Shown here one piece after another: positions 38,310-51,254 of a stretch of DNA of 64,000 nt. Location: contig JAGQDJ010000059.1 in assembly GCA_022885665.1 (NCBI GenBank), positions 248,001-312,000 on the forward strand, given 5' to 3'. The notes below the pieces were generated by a model. It ran no database searches and was not told the origin of the DNA. It saw nothing but the letters and a program-made list of their open reading frames with translations. Position numbers and translations under genes: made by a program. This DNA comes from Triops longicaudatus. Taxonomy: Eukaryota > Arthropoda > Branchiopoda > Notostraca > Triopsidae. Within the stretch, counting starts at the first letter, position 1. The number at the start of each line of letters is the position of its first letter.

Positions 38310-39433
38310 TAAAGTGGAAATTAGGCAAAGAATGTAACGAAAATGGTAATTGTCTATAAATTTACACGCTACAATATTTGCATTTCTCTCCCAAAGCCTA
38401 GGAACCTTCCAAAGTGGTTGGCAACGAAATAAGTTCTGCAACAAAACTTACCAACCATGGAACACAGGTCTCCTACAGGCGGGTTTCTTCTTTACATCCT
38501 TCACACTCGACACTTATTAAAACATAATCCAGAATTTTTTTTAGATCGACCACTAGTTTCGCTGCTGATATAGGCCGCCGTGATGCGTCAAAAAGAGAAA
38601 AATGAAAATTAACCAACTGTTGAATTCACCAAGAAAGTGGATAAATAACTGAGGGGCCAACGCGGAGAATTTTTACGGAGATTCGTTACGTAATTTTTTA
38701 TAACTCGTAGAACACTTTTTAAATCATACAGGGACCGATGAATATAAGATCGGAGAAGTTACGGATTGGATATTTACAGGGATAAAGTGATCACTTGTAA
38801 ATCTATACATCATTGCCTCGGCTCAGGCCCAAGCGAAGAGTGTCGTTTGTTCATCGAAGACGATTAATAATAAAGCAGATTAATAATAAAGCAGACTCAA
38901 AAACTCTTTCAGTGACGTAGTTCTCCAAGTGGGATGTTGATCCGGTACGAGAGGAAAAGCTCTCGGATTTGCTCTTGTTTCAGGTATCGTAAGGATAAAC
39001 AGCTTCACACGAACAGTGATCTGCAGCTGTACATTTCGTGAGCCAATATACCGTGATTGATTACTAATTTAACTTTTGAACGGATCGAAGAGATTTTACT
39101 TTCCTTGCTATTGAAAAAAATATGAAAACTGTTAGTATTTCTCATTCTTTAAAAACTTGAAAACTGAATTACTGATTGTAATTGACACAATTCTTCTGAC
39201 CAATTCAAAGTAAGACAGCTTAAACAAAGTAATCTCTAATTTAAACCGTAAATAAGATTTTGAAACGTATTCAGTAGTTTTCCACGAACCGCCATAGAAG
39301 GTACCCTCAGTTATTTTTTATTATCGTTCAAGTACAAACGTTAAAAGTGGTGTGAAAGTACTCAGCATAAGATAAATTCGGAAAAAATTTTCGGACTTTT
39401 CTCGTCAAATTTGCACCAACTCACCAATGCGCA
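38310..39433. other. intergenic, no gene seen
   Basis: Non-coding. Contains a perfect direct repeat of GATTAATAATAAAGCAGA-type sequence (two copies, about 38863-38896). No recognisable open frame. Confidence 0.5.
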
Positions 39434-40140
39434 GGGTGCAGGACGTCTTTTCGCAGGTCGTCCTTTTGTCATTTCGTCCCGAACTAAATCGACCCTGCAC
39501 CAAATCATCCTATACCTGAAGCAAATCGTCCCTGTGTGTAATACTGCATAAGTCCACACTTGGAAAAATTAACAATTTGAAATAATTAAAATAGATATTC
39601 ATGTTCATTTCCGTTGCGTAACAATGTAGAAATATACTCTGGAGAATAAATTAAGACCTAAAACGAAAGCAATAATAGGTAGACTTACTGGAAGAAAATT
39701 TTTGTCTTCGTGTTAAGAAAATGCTGGCGTATAAATGTGTGAGCATTGTCGCAATAGTGCGTTTATGTCAACAAGTTTGTTATTGTATTCAGAGAAGATT
39801 TGTTGCAACTTTTTGTCTTTTTTTTTTTTCATTTTGCTCCTTCCTTTGGACCGGTCCGTTCGACTTGTAGAAAGCAGCTTCATTTTCATGTTGATAATCT
39901 GAGCTTTTCCGTGTAGCAAATCCAAGAGTAAATATAGATTCGGCGCTTCCGTCTCAGAAATGTGATCGAAGGAAAAGGAACAGAGAAAACGAAAAGAGAA
40001 AGAAACGAAAAAAAAATTTCCAAGTAATTGCACTTATGCAGTATTAGCCACAGGGGCGATTTGCTCCAGGCCCAGGACGATTTGTTGCAGGGGCGATTTA
40101 GTTCGGGACGAAAAGGTGCTGGACGAGTTGTCCTGCACCC
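39434..40140. mobile_element. 707-bp DNA element with long inverted arms next to the RRP1 5' end
   Basis: The left arm (39434-39553, 120 nt) and right arm (40032-40140, 109 nt) are inverted copies. They share GGGTGCAGGAC at the outer edge, TTTCGTCCCGAACTAAATCG in the middle and AATACTGCATAAGT at the inner edge. Within each arm the word CAAATCGTCC or a variant recurs, giving a repetitive terminal structure as in some Mutator-like elements. I found no clean target duplication, so it is probably old. The interior has a 106-codon minus-strand open frame (40033-39713) with a basic stretch that I cannot identify. The outer edge of the right arm is only about 150 nt before the RRP1 start codon. Confidence 0.8.
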
Positions 40141-40288
40141 ATTCCGCGGTGTTGCCTCCACTTTATATTTTGAATTCACGCGCCAACTCGCAGTCCAGAG
40201 ATCACATAATCCCTATTCGTTGCTCCTTATTCAGTTCCCCATGGGCACGCACGTTGTTTCGAAAACCTAAACCAAAAGCTGTAGAAAC

Positions 40289-43200
40289 ATGGCTATTAGC
40301 AATTCTTATTCAAAAAAGAAACCCCAAGCGAAACCCAAGAAACAACTCACTGCTGAAGTGTACTTTGCCCAAAAATTAGCTGCCAATGAGAAGAAAATCC
40401 GTGATAAAACTATCAAAAAGCTGCGAAAATGGTTAACAGCCCGGTCATCTGTCGCCAATGCGAGTAAAAGAAATTATTGTTTTTTGTTTTAAATTACATT
40501 CAGCTTCATTCCATACTTTCCTTGTTAGGTCTAAACGAAGAAGAAATGTTGAAGCTATGGAAAGGCCTGTTTTACTGCATGTGGATGTCCGATAAGCCTC
40601 TTGTTCAAGTATATATTTATTTATTTATTTTTTCAAAACATGTTTTCTATTTTGAAGCCGTAAACATTTTTTTTTTGTGCAGGAAGAGCTAGCGGAAACT
40701 ATTGCGCAGCTTATCCACGTTTTCCAAAACCGTGACCTGGGCTTATTGTTCCTCAAAGTCGCTTTAATTACTCTTGGACGCGAGTGGATGAACATCGACA
40801 AATGGAGAATGGACAAATTCTTGTTGGTACGCGTGAAAACTAGCAAAAATATACGAATTCGTAGCTAATATTACATTGCGTTATTTTGCGAGCTTCATAA
40901 CATATTTTAGTACGTCTTTGTTATTCTGTAATTTGCTCAAAAATGATATTTTTATTTTTTTTTTATTTTCGAAAATAAATTAACTTCAGTAAGCATCCTT
41001 TTTTCTTGGCGGTGCTTTTTTTTACTTTTAAGTCCACCTTATTTTTAGCAATTTAGTCTATTTGTTGATAACACCTCTATCGTTTTTGCTTTATTTTTTA
41101 TAGTTACATAATTGTTTGGATATTAATAACATTCACATGTTTTCTCTACAGTTTTGCCGTCGTATTCTTCGTCATGGATTCCGATATTTGTCAACAAACG
41201 ACTGGGACATAGATGAAGTCAAGAAAGTGGCCGAAATGGTTTCGGATAATGTGATAAACGCCAACAAAAACGTGACAGATGTTCGTATCTCGTTAGGTAT
41301 CCAGTCACACGTTACCGACATTTGGCTTGAAGAACTAGCTAAAGTACTTTCTTTTATTAAATAATCCGTTAAAATTAGCGAAGTGTCTTGCTTACGCTGA
41401 TACGGATTTTAGTATAATCCTTTAAAGTCACGTTTAATTTTGTGAATTATAGGTCGGAGGAGAAGAGGTGGCTGAAGAAGTGGTTTTAGCCTTGTTGGAG
41501 CCATACATCCAATGTGTTGTTAAAAACAGCGATTTTAGACTCAAAGATGTCGTCCGTAAACGCGTTTTCTTTTATTTGATGCGGCAGAGCGATGTCGGAA
41601 TAGAGCACGAACTCGGCAAGCAAGGCATTGTAAGATTTTTCCTTAAATTGTTCACTTCAAAATACTCTTTTTTCTCTTTTTTTTTAATTTTGAATAAATT
41701 ATTTCTAATATATGCTACTTTAACTGTTGGATTCATGTAATTTTTGCTTTTTTTAAGGTTTTGGATGATGAAGAGGATGAAGCTGAGAGTAATAACGAGG
41801 ATGAAGCTGAAGAAGAAGATGTCGAAAGTGAAGACGACGAAAACGAAGAACTAGAATTAGAAGAAGAGGGAGAAGAGGAAGAAGAAGACGACGAAGAACA
41901 GGAAGATGAAGCCGAGGACGGTGAAGAGGATTCAAGAATAGTTCATGAAGATCAAGACGGTGGTGAAGACGACGAAGATCCGATTGTCGATCCCCGCGCC
42001 GGAGGCGTTGACGTCACTTTGCCTCAGTTACAAGTAGATTACAACGCTTTAGCTGATCGTTTGTTAGAAGTCGCGTCCGTTCCGGATATCCGTGCCAAAA
42101 ACCGGAAATTTGTCTACGAACTGGTGAAAAAGTGCGTCATTTTTGCTATTGTTTTACTGGGAAATTCTTAGTTAACTTATAAAAATTATTTTTTTACCCA
42201 TTTAAATCCACGTACTCCTATTTGCAGCTCGTATTCACTTTTATTTAGACGAGCATTTTACAAATTAACGAAGTTTTTCTTCGGTAAATTTAAGGAAAGT
42301 GTCATTTGGATCATACTCTCTGAAATTGTGAAATAATCGTAAAATAGTCGTAATTCAGAACCGTTTCCAAGCGCCATATTTATTAAATCTATTGAAAGTA
42401 TATTGAAAATCTATCGAATTTTAAACTATTTTAAGAATATTTTTGAATTACTTTAATTCGTTTTGACATTTCCAGTGTCAGTTGAATCTGCGCTAAAGGG
42501 AACGCTTTCAACGCTTCAGGTTCGTCACAATTCGTGACATCTCACGAACAGTTTGTTTCATATTGATTTCGTTTAATAGGTTTGTATTGTCAAAGTTTGA
42601 CAATCGAGTTTAAATTCATGCTGTGTAATCAACAACTTAGCAACTTAGATGAAAACTTTATCGTGGGCTGTGAATACCAGCAGCTCTTAAAAAGCGAACG
42701 AGATTTAGAAAAATTAAGAAAAAAAATCGTAGCCTTTTAATGAGCAATTCTTTTTGTGAAGGTCAATTCCAGTCCGTTTTCGTAGATCGTTTCTAAAATT
42801 CGGTCATGATTCATTCAGTGAACATTTATTTAAGATTTTTTGTTCTTCTGGGGAGTTTGACAAGCAATATTGTTTTGTCAACCTCTGTTTGCAAGTAACA
42901 TTGTAGTTAACTATGTTTAATGTCAAGTCTTTAAAGTTAAGTTTGGATCGTTTTGTTGATTTAACGAAGTTTAGCTTGAACACTTAAATTGTAGTCAAAA
43001 TTAAGACCACGGTGGAGCTATGTATCCAAATTACGTACGAATTGGCGTGCAAGTTCTGGCGAATCCTTCCAACGGTTTTTCAGGAAAGCTTTTAGTAGCA
43101 AAGCTTGAAAACTTAACTGTAATGAGCCTTAGAGTGGTCTAAAATATTAGTAGGAGAATTAGCTACGCTGAATATATATAAAAAAATACTTTTCTGTCAG

Positions 43201-46200
43201 TGCTGATTATAGGAATTCAGTTACGCTCATTACTCGATTCCGTTTTCTCACGAAAAATTTTAGTACAAATGCTTAAAATCGATTGCGCCGTTTTGGTGAT
43301 ATCGTTGTCCGAATTTGTGGACATTTCGACTTTGTGGGCCACGACTCCAAACCGGTTCATTCAGTCTCTGCAAGTTTTGCAACAGTATTTCCAAAAAAAA
43401 GAAAAAAAAAAATTATAAGGGTTACGGCATAGAAATATTTTAAGCTTTTTTTAACTTTTGACGAAAACACAAGAATTTCAATTTAACTGTCGCAGTAGTT
43501 TTATTAATTGTTCAGCGGCTTTGGAGACGTCGTCTTTTCAAGCTCCATGTTACTGGTCATAAGAGCATTTCCTCCACTTTCGCGTGAATAGAATGCCGAG
43601 CTTGAATTCTAAAAACTTAACAGAATATTGCCAAGATCTGTTTTGAAGCCTACTTGAGAAAAATGTTTAAATGCCAGTTCTAGTCGTATTGAATTTCGTT
43701 TCGTTTATTAAAGTTTCCAGGTTATAAATTGACAATATTAAACATGTAAAAAGTACACATTAAAACTCAGTTATCGAACTCAACCCAAGTTCTTTGTTGA
43801 AAGTAAAATTGGCCAAGGGTACTGAAACCGGTCCAGTTTCTAAAAAAAAAAAACTTTTTAAAGTCCTTGAGTTCCGACCAATTTCAGTCAATCGGCATCA
43901 AATCTGAATAAGATCAATATGGTTTTGGACCATTCAAAGTATAAAGGCAGTCTAATTCGATTCAAATTGAAAGAATTACATAAGATCCGAATTCACAATT
44001 ATAAATTTTTATTCATCATGTAAGTTCAACCATTTTAAAGTCATACTTCGCCAATTTAGATTATTATTATTAGTATTATTCATCGCCACAAAGAAGGCAC
44101 ATATATCAGCAGACAAGAAAAACACCCACAAAATTAAAATATTTTTAAAACTTAGAAACATTCAGGGAGTTTAGTCTCTGTGGCATTATTTTGTATAAAA
44201 TATTTTGAAGTCAAAATGGTCGTCGAGCAGGCCCGTAACCAGGATTTTGGTCCGGGGGTGGGGGTTTCGGTGGGGGTTTGCCGTACACAATTGTTTTCAA
44301 CATTTGGCGTTTCACTATCTTCTCCATTATAAATTCAACAATTTCGGGGGCTGAAACACCCACTAATTCCCCCCCCCCCCTTAAATACTGCCTTGTCGTC
44401 GAGTAATTTTTTTTTTTTTAGTTTGAAGGATTTCAATTTAAGATTGGAACGGTAGTCCATTCCAAGTCTAATCGGAAGGTTTAAGTTCCAGAGAACGATA
44501 CTGAATAAAAATTAAGCACTGTTTGGTCAATCAAACTGTCCCTAGCTATGTTTTGTCTCTTTCACCGACTCTGATTTTTTTTAAATCCGTTAGCTAACGG
44601 CATATTTCTGTTCCTATCTAGATTCAAAGATCTGGCAGCGGGCGTGTACCCGTTAGCCATCGCGCCGGTGGATATCGGAGAGGGCATAACTCGGTCAGAC
44701 GTCCATAATGCAGTCCATAGCTTTGTCCGAGAAGAGAAAAAGTACTTGCAAAAGAACCGTCGGGAAAAGCTCGCTGTCCGTGCCCAAAAGAAGGCAGCCA
44801 AGAAAGCCAGTTCTGCTGTACCGGAAGAGAACACGCCTGCCAACTTTACTGAAGCCACCATGAGCAAAAGAGCCGCAAAACGGGCCGCGAAACGCCTCCG
44901 ACAAGCCGAGGCTTTGACTCCGGAAGAACCTGAGTCGAAAAAGTCGAAAAAATCCAAGCAACAAGCTAAAAAAGACACTCAAGTTAACGATGATGAAGAT
45001 AACGAAAATGAATTAGTAGAGAATAAAGAATATAATGGAGTAGAGGAAGAGGCAAGAATACCGGAAGAAATGTCAGAAACGCCGGAAACGAAGAATAAGA
45101 AACGAAAAGCGAAGAAGAAGAAAAACGTCGAGCCCAAAGTGAATGGACACGAGAACGTTTCGTCCGAGATTGAGACTTCGAGTTCGGTTGTTTTCGAGGC
45201 AGATGAAGATTGGGGAGCCGACAGCAGCCAGATACAGTTAGAAGATGCTAATGAAGGAGAAACGACGGCAGTCGAGAAAGCTGCGGTCAGCAGCAGCATG
45301 TTAAAAGCGTCGCTGAAACGGAAAAACAAGCAGAAAAAGAAGGGAGGAGAAAGTGTGGTCCAACAAGGTATACTACAAAAGACTTTATAACGGGGAAGTC
45401 CGAATTAAACAGGCTGGCAAGGATGATTTATTCTATTTTTCTTGCTTCCCTTTTTCTTTTTTCTCCGTTTGGGGGTTTTTGTAACGGGATTAGGATGGAC
45501 GGAGAGTTTGTTGCCCGGAGAAACGGAGATTGTTCTGCCGAGTAAAAGATATAAAGGACCCGTGCGTCTTTCGCCAGTGAAAGCGACTCCGCCTATCACA
45601 CCTTCCAATGCTGTCAAAGTAAAATAACTCTAAACGTAATAAAGATGAAAAAATAAACACACAATAAATCTGACAAGCACAAAGAAATTAAAATAAAAAA
45701 TTAAATGAAAACAAGAAAATAGCTGATTCAGAATATTTTAAAAATATATAGAGTTAATAATTAGTGAAGAAGAGGAGTAATATTTAAGTAAATAGACAGT
45801 AATGACGAAAGTAAACTACTTAAACTAGTTAAAGTAAAATAGTAAAACTAGTTTACCCACAGATAGTTTACGTAAATAACGAATAAGTTTAAACCTTCGT
45901 TGAGGCTGCATCTATAGAAGATGCAAAAGACAAAAAAAAAAGTTAAAAATTTAGGAAATGACCGAATCAGGACCGTCAAGTGGGGTTATTTTGAACACAT
46001 GGGGTAATTTTAAACATTTCATGGCAAACCGTCGGCCATCTACTGCTTCTCAATTGCGCAACGCATAAAAAACGAAAATAGTGCGCTTTTTTATTCACAA
46101 TAATCCAAGTTGATGGTATAAATGCAAATAAGTATGAACCAAACAGCTGTGGTCGTTAACTAAGGAATTATTTATGCTCTTTTTTATCACAGAAAACGAA

Positions 46201-49126
46201 AGTGAAACGAGGTAGTACCTCGCCGAAGAAAGTCAACTTTGCATTGTCATCTTCAGCTCAAGGTAAGTGGTAAAACGAACGGGAAGAAGAGCTTGCGTGA
46301 GGTTGCATTGTTGGTTTTTAAGGAAGTTTAGAAAGGATTTTTCTTAGAAAACATTGTTTGTGCTACGAAATGTACAAAGATTTGCAGAAAAGACCTTGTT
46401 TATCTTATAAAGGTTTTGAAACATGGGAAGAAAGCAAAAGCAGCAAGAGAGAGTTGAATTTAAGGTGTGGAAAGTAAATTTCAGTAACCTCAGTCAACAT
46501 TGATTTTTTTTTTACTATTTTCTATTAAGTATTTTTAATTTGATATTGCGTCACCGTTTTTTGAAGTATGGGTCTGCGTAAAGTAACGTGGGATATTTTG
46601 CGAAAGCTGGCCATGCACGAAAATTGAATTCCTGGTTTGGAGTATAAAAGCTCGTGACTATTGAAAACGAAAAAAAAAAATAGAGAAAAGGTCTTTTTAA
46701 GTCCACAGGAGAATCTCATGACTGAAAATGTGGAGAGCTTTTGGAAACTATATCTCTAGCACAGTTAAACAGTTTACAAAATCACAGTGACAGTGAATTT
46801 TTCATAAAGCATTTGAGTGTGCTGAATGCATAATTTATTTGAATAGTAAATTAGTAACTTAGAAACCTTAGCGTAAATGTTTGAATGTTAAATTGAATTT
46901 TGAATTTTTGGTAAAAGTAAAAAAAAAAATCAAAGTCTATCAATACCGTTACATTTCGCGTTTTATTGGGTTAAAGGTCTTTTTTGAAAAAAAATCTCAG
47001 AAACAGTTTTTGTTCTCAAATTTTAAGTCGTGTCGCAAAACCCCGATAACGATGTCACCAAAACAATTCCGTCAATTTTAAGGACTTCTGCGTTAAAATT
47101 TCTTTAAAGAAAAGAGGCTTCTTGTAATGAACGGGACAGAATCTCACTATTCAGCATTGACAAAAAGGTGTCAAATTTTTCTTCCGATTGTAGCTGAATT
47201 ACAATTAAATATTAAAAAAAGCTGACACTCTTTATAATTCAGTTAAGTTTACACAATTTACCGTCAAGAGCCTTTAGAAAAATGTTGACAGTATTCAAGA
47301 AAACTTGCGTGCCTGTTATCGTGTAATGTGGCCACAAGCGCTGCTCTAACGTGACCTTCATGACTGCCTTTCCGTAATTGAACCTGGTTTCGCAATGTGT
47401 TGGAAAAAGGGTACAAGCTGAATTTAATATGCGCACTACATTTACCAGGTTTTTATGCATTAATGTGGAATACGGCTTGCAAAACACAGGAAGTTCGACT
47501 TGTTTCTCGACTGTTCTTGCGTTAGTTAATAAACACAGAAATGTGTTCATAAACACGAGACAGTTATCGTACTACCTTTCTGTTGTTTTTCACACTGTAA
47601 TGTTGACTAATGTCTCAAATAGCAAATGTGACATTAGTTACAAAAATAATTGATCGTAGTTTGCGTTAGTTCTATTTTTAACGAATTCGTTGAAGGAAAA
47701 TATTCTAAACCACGTTGGAATGTTTCCGAGAATTCTTACATAATTTGTCGTACTTTTTGAATATTCTGATTAATTGGTATAGAAAATTAACATCCTTGTA
47801 GGGAAAAATTGATAAAGACGGAATGTAAACAGTGCATTGTAATGTGCTAAGCTTTTATGCACCTTTCAGAACACAGCAAATTCGAGTCGGTCTTTAGCCA
47901 CGCGGGAATGAAGGACATTGTTCTCTCGTGTTAATTAACTAATACGTTGGTTTGTTAACAAGTACGAACTAATTGTTATGAATACCATTGTAGAAACGTG
48001 TTGATGAATTGTAGTGATCAGTGACATGAAGATGACCTACTAGTTTATTTGATAATAGTTCTTTTTTGTGATTGTCCAAGTTTGCTAAATAAAGACTTCC
48101 CCTTTTCTCATTTCGATATTTTAGAAAAGCTCACTTTAACAGCTTAGAACATCTTTACGTAAATTCTGAGCAATTTTTGGATGTCTGTTTTGTAGGGTTA
48201 ATAAAAATCATAAATAGATGTAAATAAAAAAAAACAACAGACGCGAGCTTACATCGGTTATTGGATTATATAAAAAATATTTAAAAAAACACGATTTCAG
48301 GGCTTCCGTGATTTTTGGGGAAATTTTACTTCTCCGTGAAAATAAAAAAAATACCATGTATTACCTTTTTTTGTCGTTATCCCGTCTAGAAGTCAATCTT
48401 ATGTTTAGTGGCACAGTAGAACTCATATATTCCTTTTCTCCTGATTACGCGAAAGACAAAACAATACTTTTTCGCTAGAATCTTTTTACGAGTATTTAAG
48501 TTCCTTTGATTCACCACGCAAATGAATGGTGAGCTCTGTTAATACTGGTCTAAAATAGTTATATTTTAGCAATCAAAACACAAAATGCAAATTAAATTCA
48601 CTATCGAGTTAGGAAACAGCATTTGAATTTGTTGGCGTACTACTAGTACATTAAAACTATTCTTACGTGATTCCAGTATATGCAGTTGCATTGTACGTGG
48701 CTAAAATGTTCGCAAAATGCTTCCAGAAATGGTTCAGAACACTTAATTGAACCATCTGATTTGTATTTGTTTAGCTTATTTCTGTAATCATTTGTTGGGT
48801 AATCAAGAAAGTTACTGATTCGTATTTTTTTTTTAACATATCATAACCGTGTTTTTCGCAAAATTTTCCGTGATTTCTATCAAGTGCTACTAATTATTTA
48901 CATAAGGAAATTGGCTCGTGTTTTTGTTTTTCATGGCTCTGACAATTATTTTTATATTAATTCAAGTTTTGCTTTTTTAATTCCGGTTCCAGAACCTCAC
49001 GAATACGCAGACGCTGTACGAAAGAGTCCGGCAGTTCCTCATGATCCTCAACGTAAACCCGTTCAAGGTGTGTTAAAAACAAATGCGTCAACAACCGGTC
49101 GAGCTGTAGCAGCAGATTTTTTCTAA
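40289..49126 (+). CDS. RRP1: ribosomal RNA processing protein 1 (Nop52 family, 10 exons, 738 aa)
   Basis: Nucleolar protein needed for maturation of pre-rRNA in the large-subunit pathway. Exons: 40289-40463, 40529-40608, 40683-40826, 41152-41343, 41453-41629, 41758-42131, 44622-45367, 45494-45618, 46193-46262, 48993-49126. They sum to 2217 nt with consistent GT-AG junctions. The N-terminal third (about residues 20-250) is the Nop52 helical domain (FAQKLAANEKKIRDKTIKKL, LWKGLFYCMWMSDKPLVQ, ALITLGREWMNIDKWRMDKF). Residues about 258-320 are strongly acidic. The rest is lysine-rich and low in complexity, as expected for a nucleolar tail. SPKKVNF (KKVNF at 683-687) is a PP1-docking RVxF motif. The end, PQRKPVQGVLKT...ADFF, matches the RRP1B C-terminus. 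Intron 6 (42132-44621) holds a hAT MITE. Confidence 0.94.
44228..44395. mobile_element. hAT-type MITE in RRP1 intron 6, 168 bp
   Basis: An exact 8-bp duplication TCGTCGAG (44220-44227 and 44396-44403) encloses a segment starting CAGGCCCGTAACCAGG and ending CTTAAATACTGCCTTG. The inverted ends are short and imperfect (CAGGCCCGTA versus CAAGGCAGTA). G-rich blocks on the left and a C12 run (44369-44380) on the right are partly complementary. No coding capacity. The exact duplication is the main evidence. Confidence 0.75.
45958..46035. repeat. GGGGTAATTTTGAAC-type repeat in RRP1 intron 8
   Basis: The words ACCGTCAAGTGGGGTTATTT and CATGGGGTAATTTTAAAC resemble the ACCGTAAAACGGGGTAACAT block near 31688. 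Such sequences are common interspersed repeats in arthropod genomes. Ends are not definable here. Confidence 0.4.
46705..46820. repeat. diverged third copy of the repeat seen at 12412-12610
   Basis: Shares, in the same order, AATCTCATGAC, GGGAGA/GGAGAG, CTAGCACAGTTAAA and a core of the ACAAAATCACAGTGACAGTG type with the two copies between Msh3 and the LRMDA-like gene. It lies within RRP1 intron 9. Confidence 0.4.
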
Positions 49127-51250
49127 ATACAGTTTAAATCAAAACAAACCACTTTCAAGTTACCGAAAAAAAAGAACCCGAAGAGATGTGTTTTTCAAGG
49201 TGAACTACTCCCATTCCCAGACTTCCGAACTTTTATACTAAAAAAAGTTGAATACATTTCGCGGTTGGTTACCTGCTTTTAGAAAAAGAAAGATTCCTCA
49301 CTAATTAAGCTCTGTACTGACGCTTGTAATATAGTGAAGGTAGCCCAACCAAGGTGTCGAAAGATCAAGGTGAAACTTACAAACTTTCGCTTTCACTCGT
49401 CCTTGCTGCATTCCAGATGTAGCGTCTTCTTTTTGTGTCTGCGAATGGCTTTCGGGCTTCGATTCATGGGCAAATGAAGCAACTCAAAACGGCTATCATT
49501 ATATATGCAAAAAGAACAGTGAAGACAATACAGTACTCTATATGTTTGACCTCGACCTGACCTTCGTTTCATGGTCTTTTGTGTTACGCGACAGACTCCT
49601 CCAACCTGTTCCGAATAAATCTCCGTTGTGGGTCGATCCTTGTTTTATTCAATCTTACGCTCCTTTGACGCACGAAAACTGTTCCGGAGAAGCCCTGAAT
49701 TTAATTATGGTGCAACAAAACGAGTATGAAATTGATGTCTAGAAAAATGTAGTACAGTTAACACGGTTTGCACGCTGTCCCACTTACTATTTGTCATAAG
49801 CAAAATTTTTAGGAAATAACATGAGGATTATTTGTTTATCTCTTAGGATTATCTCTTTGCTTTTTAACAACGATTACTTACAGTGTTGCTTCAACTTAGC
49901 AGCTGTAGGCATATTTAAATTAACTTTCCATTAAAAACTAGTACGATAATCGTAAGAAAGGCGCGTGAACAAGTTCTAGTCAGAAACTGTGTTATACTCG
50001 AAACGCACTATATGCGTTTTTAAATGAACATGTGTACTCGAGTTCATACAGGAATGTTACAGACGGAATTACCATTTTTTATTTATTCCAGAAACATTGT
50101 AAAAGGAAAAACTCTATTACGCCGCTAAACCGACGTCGTCCGTCTTATAGCTTTTTCATTGGGAACCCTGGTGCTGCACTTTTTCGCACGGAGTGCGAAT
50201 CGAATGTTTCCTTGGGATCTCGGTTGTCTCTGCTTGTCTCTGTCACTGGCTATGTTCCATGGGAAGATACACACCAGAAAAGTGCAAGTTCTGCTGCACC
50301 GGTTTTTTCGACGGTGCTGGGGTTCGAGTGCAGCTTTTTCGACGCCAAACATGAATACAAAAGAAGACAAACGCTCTTTTTCCCTCTTTTTAGAAGAAAT
50401 GTTATTTCCAATAGTCGTGTGACATTTGGAGGGAAGATATGTATAAAATGACATATAGAAGAGTGGTTTTTCGTACAAATAGCTACTTAAAGCCTAAAAA
50501 CATGAAATTTGAATGCTTTCTGTGAGTACAGAAGTGTTTTTAACGGAAATTTCGCAAAAATTGTACGGAAAACCTTGATTTCATAAAGGCCTAAAGGTGA
50601 GGAGGTTAATTGTCCATAATAAATGAGGAAAACCGACGTACAGAAATAAAGCAAGTGTCCCATTTTACATTGATCCTGAATATTGCGTTCATGAAAAACG
50701 AGTTTCGTTTGACAGTTGACAAAATTAACAAATACTTTCTTGTTCGGGAGAACACGGGTTTATTAACAACAATTAATTTTGTATCCACTACATAACAGAA
50801 TTTTAACACCATTGTTTGTCGCTGCGATTTGCAGCACAAATTCCTTCTTGAAGTAAATATGTAAACGCAAATAAATAACAACGCTAACCACGGCTTCATG
50901 TTTTCATACGTTCTCCATTCGTTATTTTGCCTGTACTTGATGTTTGCGAGAGTTGTGTAATTATTTGTTGTTGTAATTTTGCAACTGTACTTTGTGAAAT
51001 TAATTTAATATGGTAAGTATTGTAAAAATTGCACCTTATTAGTTCATTAACACTTTCCTGTGTTGAGAATTAAAGAGGCTAATTGCTTACACTTTTAGCG
51101 AATACTATACAACGCGTTTGCGATTCGTTTCGAGCTCGTTAGCGCGAAGCGGATCGAATCGTCCAATGGTTCACTTGTCCAAAAGAATCTGAGACACTAT
51201 ACACTAACCTATTATACTCACCGTACCCTTTTTCTACTCTTTATGTCAGG
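49127..51250. other. intergenic, no gene seen
   Basis: This interval follows RRP1. I found no clear AATAAA within 200 nt of the RRP1 stop. The longest open frame (50032-50451, 139 codons) overlaps two antisense frames, has no recognisable domain and no plausible splice partners, so I do not call it. Confidence 0.5.
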
Positions 51251-51254
51251 CTTA

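Noticed and set aside
41753..41935. Minus-strand Leu/Arg/His-rich open frame at the RRP1 acidic region
   Set aside because: It is the antisense shadow of the Glu/Asp-rich RRP1 exon 6.
44562..45329. Minus-strand open frames of 95-138 codons across RRP1 exon 7
   Set aside because: Antisense shadows of a real, long, lysine-rich exon.
50032..50451. 139-codon open frame and its antisense partner of 117 codons
   Set aside because: No recognisable motif, no clear splice partners, and both strands are equally open, which suggests chance.
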